Below, in pieces: positions 1 through 5,432 of a DNA stretch of 7,928 nt (within the stretch, counting starts at the first letter, position 1; each line of letters starts with the position of its first letter). Position numbers and translations under genes: made by a program. Below the pieces are notes generated by a model that was given only the letters and a program-made list of their open reading frames with translations, was not told the origin of the DNA and ran no database searches. The stretch is from CAYZJD01 sp964478455 (GTDB taxonomy: Bacteria; Acidobacteriota; Terriglobia; Bryobacterales; Bryobacteraceae): assembly GCA_964478455.1 (NCBI GenBank), contig CAYZJD010000214.1, positions 1 through 7,928 on the forward strand, read 5' to 3'.

Positions 1-444
1 CGCGATCGCCTTCTGTGCCAGTTCGACGGCCTTGCTTTCAAAACCCTCCGAAGCGACCAGCGCCAGGCCGACGTGCGCCCCGGCATTCTGCTTGTCGATA
101 CCGAGCGCCTCCTCGAAGAGCTGCGCCGCGTCGCTGCGCTGCGCCCGCTCCAGGAACAGCCGTCCCCAGCGCACGCGGACGCCGGCATCCTTCGGACGAA
201 GCTTCACCGCCGCCCGGAATTGCTCGTTCGCCTCCTGGTGCCGGCCGAGGCCCCACCAGGCTTCCGCGCGGACAGACGGGTCCGTCGATGTCGTGAGCTG
301 TTGCCAGCAGCGCTCCGTTTCCGCCAGGTGCCCGCGATGCCGGTGCTCCCGGCAGGTGTTGAGCGTTTGCGCTGCAAGAGGGCCGGCCAGCAGGATGAAA
401 CCGCAGAGGCGCAGTGATCGCAGAGACAACCATCTTGTTTTCAC
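1..444 (-). CDS. Secreted TPR-repeat protein, 3'-truncated by window edge
   Basis: A reading frame of 148 codons stays open to the left edge, so the C-terminus is missing. I chose the GTG at 444: an AAGGA sits 4 bases upstream (449-453), and the start gives a classic signal peptide with basic residues (K2, R4, R9, R12), a hydrophobic core around residues 13-24 and likely cleavage near A25/Q26 (PLAA-QT). The mature part is helical and TPR-like. Residues about 59-88 carry W/GLG, EA..QF and AV..RP signatures; about 89-120 carry WGRLFLE, A..LFEEAL and ID..N; a third repeat begins near 121. TPR domains are protein-binding scaffolds, so an exported adaptor is inferred. The gene follows the C13-like gene by 26 bases and is probably the last seen member of the four-gene operon. 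The start codon and the first ~16 codons overlap an inverted repeat. A competing ATG at 433 is in another frame and gives an Arg/Pro/Gly-rich product, so it was not chosen. Confidence 0.8.
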   Translation of the reverse strand, partial: MKTRWLSLRSLRLCGFILLAGPLAAQTLNTCREHRHRGHLAETERCWQQLTTSTDPSVRAEAWWGLGRHQEANEQFRAAVKLRPKDAGVRVRWGRLFLERAQRSDAAQLFEEALGIDKQNAGAHVGLALVASEGFESKAVELAQKAIA

Positions 445-468
445 TGCGTCCTTCGCGCCTCTGCGGTT
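399..468. repeat. Inverted repeat with 14-bp perfect arms spanning a gene start
   Basis: AACCGCAGAGGCGC at 399-412 recurs as its exact reverse complement at 455-468. A further 7-bp pair, GCAGTGA (411-417) and TCACTGC (441-447), lies inside. The two halves look like inverted copies of one unit: the right copy reads outward as the 14-mer, then GAAGGAC, then GCAGTGA, while the left copy lacks the seven-base insert. The element fills nearly all of the 26-base gap between the C13-like and TPR genes and extends into the TPR signal-peptide codons. In mRNA it could fold with the Shine-Dalgarno in a bulge and the GTG in the inner stem. I recall similar CGCAGAGGCGC-type dispersed intergenic repeats in many bacterial genomes, but could not check this. 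Confidence 0.8.
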
Positions 469-470
469 AG

Positions 471-1394
471 TCATTTTTCTAGCTCTTCCTGCGTGCGCGC
501 CAGATCCACCAGCAGCTCCATGAGCTGCTTCCGGTACTCGGCCTCGATCATCGCCGCCTTGCGGTACTTCAGCTCATCGATCCGCCGCTCCAATTCGTTC
601 TTCTTGACCAGAAGCACTCGCTTGCCGGGATCGTTTGCCGCTGCTCGCGCGGCGCCGAGACGGACCAGCGGGAAGGCCGCGGCCAGGCGTCCCTGTCCGC
701 TCTCCGGCGAGGGCGCCGAGCTACCCTCTCCGCTTCCGGTATCCTCCAGCAGCGCGTGTTCCGCCGCCAGCCGCTTCTGCGACTCGTAAAACTCGGCCGT
801 CCGCCGCGCGGCGTACCGGAAGGCTTCGAGCGCGCTCACCGCTTCGTTCTTATCGGTGTCCGCCGACGGGTCTCCGAGCGCCTCCGCCCAGTGACGGCCG
901 AACACCGTGGCGTTCTTCTCCCAGCCGTTTCGCGTGGCCGTGATCACCACGCGGTTGGGCCGCCGCAAGTTCTCCAGCGATGCCCCGCTCGCGCTGGTCA
1001 TGTTCACCACGAGCTGCCGGACCGCGGGAATCTTCTCGAGCAACGCCGCCAGCTCCGAGCCCGTCAAGTCCGGCCCCGGCACGTTGAACTTGTATTCTTC
1101 GCCGTCAAAGGCGCCGTGTCCGATCAACATCAGCACAAGATCGTCCTGCCGCCGGCACTCGCCTGCGAATCTCTCCAGAACGGCGCGGACGCGCTCGCGC
1201 GTGGCCGCCTGCCCGCTGAGCGTCTCCAGACGAAGATCGCCTCCGCTCGCGCGCAGCGCACGCTCGATCTCCTGCGCCCAGGTGGAAAACCGCCTCTCAT
1301 ATTCCGGGTCGCCTCCCAGTCCGGCCGCCGTCAGCACGCACGTCGCCCCGCGCGCTGCAAGCACGCACGCGAGCACGAGCGCCGCCAGTCTCAT
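471..1394 (-). CDS. Secreted C13/caspase-like protein lacking the catalytic cysteine
   Basis: The 307-residue product starts at the ATG at 1394, which overlaps the VWA gene's stop in an ATGA junction, so the two are probably translationally coupled. An upstream in-frame start at 1475 is ignored because it lies inside the VWA gene and precedes an obvious signal peptide (residues 1-17). Residues 18-50 have a beta strand and GLGGDPEYERRF, then an amphipathic helix, typical of a caspase-hemoglobinase fold. LVLMLIGHG (86-94) supplies the catalytic-type His93 in an HG motif. The next core strand, QLVVNMTSASG (127-137), occupies the place where active C13/C14 peptidases carry Cys before Ser-Gly; here the aligned residue is Ser134. 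VVITATRNGWE (149-159) and DTDKNEAVSALEAF (179-192) fit the rest of the fold. Residues about 255-306 are rich in charged helix (ELERRIDELKYR, EAEYRKQLMEL) and likely coiled coil. Assignment to the fold is fairly secure. It is probably a non-proteolytic or serine-variant pseudoenzyme working with its operon partners. Confidence 0.82.
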   Translation of the reverse strand: MRLAALVLACVLAARGATCVLTAAGLGGDPEYERRFSTWAQEIERALRASGGDLRLETLSGQAATRERVRAVLERFAGECRRQDDLVLMLIGHGAFDGEEYKFNVPGPDLTGSELAALLEKIPAVRQLVVNMTSASGASLENLRRPNRVVITATRNGWEKNATVFGRHWAEALGDPSADTDKNEAVSALEAFRYAARRTAEFYESQKRLAAEHALLEDTGSGEGSSAPSPESGQGRLAAAFPLVRLGAARAAANDPGKRVLLVKKNELERRIDELKYRKAAMIEAEYRKQLMELLVDLARTQEELEK

Positions 1395-3640
1395 ATCACG
1401 CCCCACTTGCGCCGGAGCACCCACTCCGTCCCGCGCAGAATCAACAGCAGCAGGAGGATCGCCGGCATATTCCACAGCTCGCGGTGTTCCCGCGTGCTAA
1501 TACCGGCTTGCGAGTAGATAATCTCCTTGCCAAGCCGCGACAGATCCTCCAGCCGGTAATACCTCCCGCCCGTCTCTTCGGCGAGGGTCTCGAGCAGTTC
1601 CCGGTTCTGCTCGGTGCGAAAGTCCTCGGCCACGCCATCCTCGCGACGGAATGTGAAACGGTCCCTGCCGATTTCCTGCCCGCCTTGACGGACCACGGTC
1701 TCGGCCAGATACGAGCCCGGACCCGGCGAGTACCAGTCGCCTTCGAATGCGCCGGGCTCCTGCGGGACGGCGCGCAGCGGAACCTCGGAAACCGTGCCGT
1801 CCGGCGCCACAACCTGCACTTCCACCGATCCATCCCCAAGCGGAGAGAACGCCGCGTCCCGGGCCTCCACCCGGAGGGGAACCCTGCTCTCGTCGGAGAG
1901 CACCTGGCGAGGCGTCGAGAGGAGCACCGGGCCGGGCGCGTCCATCACCAGCCAGCGCAGCAGTTGCTGCCAGAACATTTCGTGGGTACGGTCCTTGTGG
2001 TCCTGCAACATTTGCCAGCGCCAGCTCCCGCCCGTTGCGAAGACCGCCGTCTTGCCGCGCCCGTAGTTCTGCGTCACCAGCAGCGCCGCTCGGCGCTTGT
2101 CCTGCACCACGGCGTCCGCCAGAACCAGCGCGCCGGGTTTCGGGCTGCCGGTTTCCTGGTAGTCAGCCAGCGCCGGAAGCCGCCGCCACCGTTCGATGTT
2201 CTTCGCCGGATCGTCTTCCAAACGGCACAGCAGGCTGTCGCGCCCAGCCGCCGTCAACTCCGCCCGCACGGGTGTCCTGTGGAATGTTCCCTTTCGCGCC
2301 GCCAGCGACACCGGGATCAGATCCGCCAGCGGGGAGGAGCCGTATCCGCTTTCCGACAGCGCCGACCGGCCTCCGAGAAAGAGAAGACCACCGCCACGGC
2401 GGCTGACAAAATCGCGGATCATCGCGAACTGGGCGCCAGTAAAGTAGTCCGCTTCCACGCTCCCCAACACGAGGCCCGAGAACGAGTACAACTCCTCGGC
2501 GCGCGATGGGAATCCATCCTCCAGCTCCTTAGGATCCGAGATCCCTTGCCGGTACAGCTTGTTCTGCGTCGTCCGGAGAACGGAGACGACTTCCAACGTC
2601 TGGTCCTCCTCCAGCGCCCGACGGATGAACTTCATCTCCCAGCGCGGCTCGCCCTCAATGTAGAGGACACGCGGCTTCCGGTCGTCCACATTCACGAGAC
2701 GCCGCAGTGCGTTGTTGCGGACATTCGTTTCGCCGTCGAGCGGCGCGATCGCGATCTCGAGCGCCTTGGCGCCGGTTGTCCCCGAGGTAAAGGACGCGGT
2801 CTCTATTTGCGCCTCGCCTTCGGCCCGAAACGTGATCTCCCTTGAGCCAAGCGTGCGGCCGTTGTCGGAAACCGTCAGGCGTCCCTGCCGGCCCGTGTAT
2901 CCGCGCTGCCGGAACGTCACCTGCGCAACGAGCCGCGAACCCGGCAGGGCGCGCGGCGGCGCTGCCGCGTCCACCACCTCGACGTCGCGCTCGGTTCGTT
3001 CCGCGCCCACGCCCGCGGTGTGCACCGGAATCCGCAGCCGGCGCAGCTCGGCGATCGTATCCAGGTCGATGCCGCCTGAGGTGTCGGATCCGTCGCTCAC
3101 GAGCACGATGGCTCCCAAAGGAAGGCCAGCGCAGTCCGTGATCGTCCGGCGAAGCGCATCGCCGATGCGAGTTGCGGGACCGACGCCGGCGAGCTGGCCG
3201 AGCGATTCGATCCGTTCCAGCTTTCCACCGAACCGGTACAGCCGCACGCGGAACCTCTCGCTCAATCCAGCCACAACGCCCCCATTGAGAGCGGCGATGC
3301 TGCGTTCGAGCCGCGAGCGGCCCTCCTCGCGGATCGACATGCTCCTCGAGTCGTCCACCAGGACGGCAATGAGATTCTGCCGTGGCTTGAGCGTGGCCAC
3401 GCTCAAGGCCGGCTGCCACAGTAGCAGCAGCACCACCGCCGCCACCGTGCTCTGGAGCAGCCACAGCACCGCCGGCCGGAACCGGGTCAGGGCCGCGCGG
3501 CGGCGCCAAGCCACCCAGGCGAGCAGCGCCGCCAGCGAGAGCGACGCCACCACGAGCAACCACGCCGGCCACGGGCTCAGAAAGACAAAATCGCCTTTGG
3601 TGAATACCGTGACGGGGCACTTGAAGAGCAGTTCGAACAT
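1391..3640 (-). CDS. Membrane-anchored VWA / GATase1-like domain protein
   Basis: A 749-residue product. Two N-terminal membrane segments (about residues 24-46 and 57-78) precede a von Willebrand A domain (about 88-220). Its metal-ion-dependent adhesion site looks intact: D96-x-S98-x-S100, T157 in TRIGDAL, and D183 in LVSDGSD. Beta-rich linker sequence (about 220-315) leads to a class I glutamine amidotransferase-like region (about 323-570), with VLYIEGEPRWEMKFIRRAL at its start, FVSRRGGGLLFLGG (411-424) and NYGRGKTAVFATGGSWRW (525-542). No nucleophile-elbow Cys is evident, so amidotransferase activity is unlikely. A further beta domain (about 571-665) resembles an Ig-like fold. A C-terminal membrane helix (725-740) ends in a basic tail, so the bulk lies between anchors, probably outside the membrane. 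The ATG at 3640 has no clear Shine-Dalgarno, but the N-terminus looks natural. The gene sits 21 bases after the DUF4159 gene and overlaps the C13-like gene by 4 bases. Its role is inferred to be metal-dependent protein binding in an envelope complex. Confidence 0.88.
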   Translation of the reverse strand: MFELLFKCPVTVFTKGDFVFLSPWPAWLLVVASLSLAALLAWVAWRRRAALTRFRPAVLWLLQSTVAAVVLLLLWQPALSVATLKPRQNLIAVLVDDSRSMSIREEGRSRLERSIAALNGGVVAGLSERFRVRLYRFGGKLERIESLGQLAGVGPATRIGDALRRTITDCAGLPLGAIVLVSDGSDTSGGIDLDTIAELRRLRIPVHTAGVGAERTERDVEVVDAAAPPRALPGSRLVAQVTFRQRGYTGRQGRLTVSDNGRTLGSREITFRAEGEAQIETASFTSGTTGAKALEIAIAPLDGETNVRNNALRRLVNVDDRKPRVLYIEGEPRWEMKFIRRALEEDQTLEVVSVLRTTQNKLYRQGISDPKELEDGFPSRAEELYSFSGLVLGSVEADYFTGAQFAMIRDFVSRRGGGLLFLGGRSALSESGYGSSPLADLIPVSLAARKGTFHRTPVRAELTAAGRDSLLCRLEDDPAKNIERWRRLPALADYQETGSPKPGALVLADAVVQDKRRAALLVTQNYGRGKTAVFATGGSWRWQMLQDHKDRTHEMFWQQLLRWLVMDAPGPVLLSTPRQVLSDESRVPLRVEARDAAFSPLGDGSVEVQVVAPDGTVSEVPLRAVPQEPGAFEGDWYSPGPGSYLAETVVRQGGQEIGRDRFTFRREDGVAEDFRTEQNRELLETLAEETGGRYYRLEDLSRLGKEIIYSQAGISTREHRELWNMPAILLLLLILRGTEWVLRRKWGVI

Positions 3641-3661
3641 GGCGGCCGGTTCTGGGGCGCT

Positions 3662-4501
3662 TTAGTGCGTCATCGCGTAAATGATATAGTTGATCCCGAC
3701 GCGATAGGCCAGAGACGCATACCGCTCCGGATACCGCGGCCAGTCCGCCCACTCCCAGGCATCGCCGAGGTCCATGTTGTGGCAGATCGCCACCATCAGC
3801 CGCCCGCGGTCGTCGTAAACCCCGCGCCATTGCGCCTCCACACCGTCCTGCTCGTAGGTCAGCCCGGTTGAGAACATCACGATTCCCGGCACCTGAAACC
3901 GTTCGTCAAGATCGTACAGAACGTGGAAGACCGCGTCCTTGTTTGAGATGGCCATCACCGGCCGGTCAGGAAAGACCTTGTTCAGGCTCGATTGGAAGAT
4001 GTCCCACTCCCATGAGCCGTGGAAGTCATCCACCATCAGGAATCCCCCGCGGAGGAGGTATTCGCGCAGCTTCGCTGCCTGGGTGTCCGACAGGTTCCAG
4101 TGCCCCACCTCGACCGCGTACACCCAGGGATAGTTGAAGATATCGTCGCCGTCCAGATCGACCACGTGCTCCACCGACCGCGCGTGGATGCGTGTCAGCC
4201 GCCGGACTCCTTGCAGGAACTGGCGGTCCGCCTTGGGGTAATCAGTGGTCCAGCTACCGCGAAAGCCCCAGTACCCGCCCGAGCGCACCGAGGGAAACTT
4301 CAGCCGGGCAAAGACGAACTCCGTGCGTTCGTTGGCGTCGGCCGGCAGGGGTAGTTGTTCCTCGTCCTGGAACGGAAAGAAGCGGAACCTCGGCTGCTGC
4401 CAGGCGAGCGTCGCGGTTCCGAGGAGCGCGGCAACACAGGCCGCCGGGATGGAGATGCGCCACCGCAATGCATGCCCCCGCAGATAGACCCAGAATAGCA
4501 T
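3662..4501 (-). CDS. DUF4159 domain protein with N-terminal membrane anchor
   Basis: A 279-residue product. Basic residues (R8, R13, R15) and a hydrophobic stretch at 17-33 form a signal peptide or anchor, followed by a QQPRFRFFPF segment and an acidic, Pro-rich linker. The rest matches my knowledge of DUF4159: TEFVFARLKFPS (60-71), a WTTDYPKADRQFL segment (84-96), VDLDGDDIFNYPWVYAVEVG (114-133), LREYLLRGGFLMVDDFHGSW (145-164) and a C-terminal HNMDLGDAWEWAD (241-253). The fold of this family is considered related to GATase1/ThuA-like proteins, and its function is unknown. The ATG at 4501 has GGAG four bases upstream. A TTG at residue 12 would give a more compact signal peptide and remains possible. 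It appears to be the first gene of the operon continuing with the VWA, C13-like and TPR genes. DUF4159 and VWA-membrane genes commonly neighbour each other, which supports a joint envelope function. The biochemical role cannot be read from the sequence. Confidence 0.87.
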   Translation of the reverse strand: MLFWVYLRGHALRWRISIPAACVAALLGTATLAWQQPRFRFFPFQDEEQLPLPADANERTEFVFARLKFPSVRSGGYWGFRGSWTTDYPKADRQFLQGVRRLTRIHARSVEHVVDLDGDDIFNYPWVYAVEVGHWNLSDTQAAKLREYLLRGGFLMVDDFHGSWEWDIFQSSLNKVFPDRPVMAISNKDAVFHVLYDLDERFQVPGIVMFSTGLTYEQDGVEAQWRGVYDDRGRLMVAICHNMDLGDAWEWADWPRYPERYASLAYRVGINYIIYAMTH

Positions 4502-4522
4502 GCCGCTCCACGCGCCCCGGGG

Positions 4523-4600
4523 GTCAGGCCCGCGGTGCTCTGGAAGAAGACCGGCGATGGCGCCTGTATCTACTTCAGCGTGCCCCCGGTCACCGCTTGA
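4523..4600 (+). pseudogene. Possible C-terminal remnant of a plus-strand gene
   Basis: The gap between the 52-residue gene and the DUF4159 gene holds a plus-strand frame of 25 codons ending in TGA at 4598-4600. It translates to RPAVLWKKTGDGACIYFSV (from 4526) followed by PPVTA. By my count G/C content is about 56%, 56% and 88% at codon positions 1, 2 and 3, a coding-like pattern. The frame is closed upstream by a TAG at 4496-4498, so only a fragment could survive, and it overlaps the end of the 52-residue gene. The minus frame sharing the same wobble positions contains a TAG, so it is not an intact minus-strand gene either. I do not recognise a family. The stretch is short, and chance periodicity in GC-rich DNA is a real alternative. 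Confidence 0.2.
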
Positions 4601-4748
4601 ACACGGCGTAGTAGATCACGTAGATCCATCCGAGCAGGCCATGAATGATGGCCCACAGGATCGATTTGTTCGCCGACCAGGAAATCGCGATCGCCATCGC
4701 GCACCCGAACGTGATTCCCGACTTTGCCGCTTCTTTACGCACCGCCAT
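4590..4748 (-). CDS. Small two-helix membrane protein, unknown function
   Basis: The 52-residue product begins MAVRKEAAKSG and has two hydrophobic segments, about residues 11-25 (ITFGCAMAIAISW) and 29-49 (SILWAIIHGLLGWIYVIYYA), closing with the basic FKR. The SW....SI.WAI.HG..GW.YVIYY pattern recalls short uncharacterised membrane proteins found in several phyla. I know of no function for them. The ATG at 4748 was chosen because AAGGAGG lies 9 bases upstream (4758-4764) and the hydrophobic, conserved-looking part starts soon after. An in-frame ATG at 4808 with an even stronger Shine-Dalgarno would add 20 residues, but these are not hydrophobic and use AGA/AGG codons that simply encode the inner Shine-Dalgarno. 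The gene lies 153 bases after the 131-residue gene and 88 bases before the DUF4159 gene, so it may be transcribed on its own or with either neighbour. Confidence 0.72.
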   Translation of the reverse strand: MAVRKEAAKSGITFGCAMAIAISWSANKSILWAIIHGLLGWIYVIYYAVFKR

Positions 4749-4815
4749 GGAAAAGTGCCTCCTTCTCGTTTCGACTTGCGCCGCTCCGTGTGCCGGGCAG
4801 GCGGTCATAGCAAAC

Positions 4816-4827
4816 GATCACCTCCTC
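4816..4827 (-). promoter_or_regulatory. Extended Shine-Dalgarno at an alternative upstream start
   Basis: On the minus strand GAGGAGGTGATC matches the ideal complement of the 16S rRNA 3' end (AAGGAGGTGATC) at 11 of 12 positions. It lies 7 bases from an ATG at 4808, with 12 bases between the GGAGG core and that ATG. The ATG is in frame with the 52-residue membrane gene, which has its own AAGGAGG at 4758-4764. This site may drive a longer isoform or act as a ribosome standby or leader site. The rest of 4749-4901 shows no convincing promoter or terminator to me. Confidence 0.55.
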
Positions 4828-4901
4828 GAGAGCGGTCTACACTACTTGAAGACGGCCCAAGCCTTCCAGTTCCTCAAGACTAGGCGCCGTGACAACGCCG
4901 T

Positions 4902-5297
4902 TCATCCCACGTACTGGCTCACGAACTTCAGGTACCCCTGCCGCCCGTACTCCCGGTTCCAGCGCCGGATGGACTTCCGGATGCGCTTGAGGCATTCGAG
5001 AAGATCCGTGACCGCAAGCCGAGCGCCAGGTTGGGCGGCGAGATCCGCCAGATGCGCTCGCCCCAACCTCCATTCACACGTCTCCTTCAGCGCGCCGAAC
5101 AGCCGGGCCGGCCGGTCGGCCAGTTGCGGCTCGGCAGCGTGACGCTGGCCCTCCTCAGCCGAGTAGTGACGAATCAGGGCCTCTACCGCGTCCTGAACAT
5201 CCAGGTCGATCAATGCCGGCTCTTCGCGGTAATGGCGCACGATAGTGAATTCCATGTTCTGGAGTACGTCCAGGTGCGTCTCTTCAACGTTGCTCAT
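4902..5297 (-). CDS. Conserved-looking hypothetical protein, 131 residues
   Basis: A soluble, mostly helical product with no signal peptide or membrane segment. The N-terminus (THLDVLQNMEFTIVRHYREE, residues 7-26) reads as an amphipathic helix. A second helix follows at VQDAVEALIRHYSAEEG (34-50). A CEWRLGR motif stands at 74-80, and the basic DLLECLKRIRKSIRRWNREY (98-117) leads to GRQGYLKFVSQYV at the end. I recall hypothetical proteins of similar length with CEWRLGR and RI.KS...W....GRQGYL..VSQ.. features, but no function is known to me. The ATG at 5297 has an AAAGGAAAGAGG-type Shine-Dalgarno upstream, ending about 9 bases before it. The upstream side runs into the assembly gap after 35 bases, so its promoter, and whether it shares a transcript with the gene beyond the gap, cannot be seen. 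The last codons avoid any obvious domain boundary, so the protein looks complete. Confidence 0.78.
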   Translation of the reverse strand: MSNVEETHLDVLQNMEFTIVRHYREEPALIDLDVQDAVEALIRHYSAEEGQRHAAEPQLADRPARLFGALKETCEWRLGRAHLADLAAQPGARLAVTDLLECLKRIRKSIRRWNREYGRQGYLKFVSQYVG

Positions 5298-5332
5298 TGG
5301 AATCTGCCTCTTTCCTTTCGGCCGGCGCGAGG

Positions 5333-5432
5333 NNNNNNNNNNNNNNNNNNNNNNNNNNNNNNNNNNNNNNNNNNNNNNNNNNNNNNNNNNNNNNNNNNNN
5401 NNNNNNNNNNNNNNNNNNNNNNNNNNNNNNNN
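5333..5432. other. Assembly gap of 100 N
   Basis: Exactly 100 Ns join the two contigs, the usual placeholder for a scaffold gap of unknown length. The true distance, any sequence between, and even the relative orientation of the two sides depend on the scaffolding. The gap hides the end of the URO-D-fold gene and probably the promoter of the 131-residue gene. Translations reading through it are not meaningful. Confidence 0.98.

Noticed and set aside
38..433. Minus-strand frame from ATG 433 as an alternative to the TPR gene
   Set aside because: Translation is Pro/Gly/Arg-rich without repeats. The neighbouring frame from GTG 444 has a signal peptide and TPR pattern.
756..1517. Plus-strand frames opposite the C13-like gene
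   Set aside because: No signal peptide, domain or ribosome site, while the minus-strand gene has signal peptide, motifs and a coupled start.
1484..2845. 453-codon plus-strand open frame opposite the VWA gene
   Set aside because: It is antisense to a well-supported VWA gene; its translation is Arg/Pro/His-rich with no domain or signal. High GC favours such long shadow frames.
2655..3830. 391-codon minus-strand frame overlapping the VWA and DUF4159 genes
   Set aside because: Wrong frame relative to both supported genes, with Arg/Gly/Ala-rich translation and no recognisable motifs.
4816..4826. GATCACCTCCT on the plus strand as a 16S rRNA 3' end fragment
   Set aside because: Only these 11 bases match the 16S terminus and the flanks do not. 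Read on the minus strand it is a Shine-Dalgarno before an ATG.
4749..4901. Possible sigma-70-type promoter in front of the 52-residue gene
   Set aside because: TTGAGG and TTGGGC were tried as -35 boxes, but no acceptable -10 lies at 16-18 bases.
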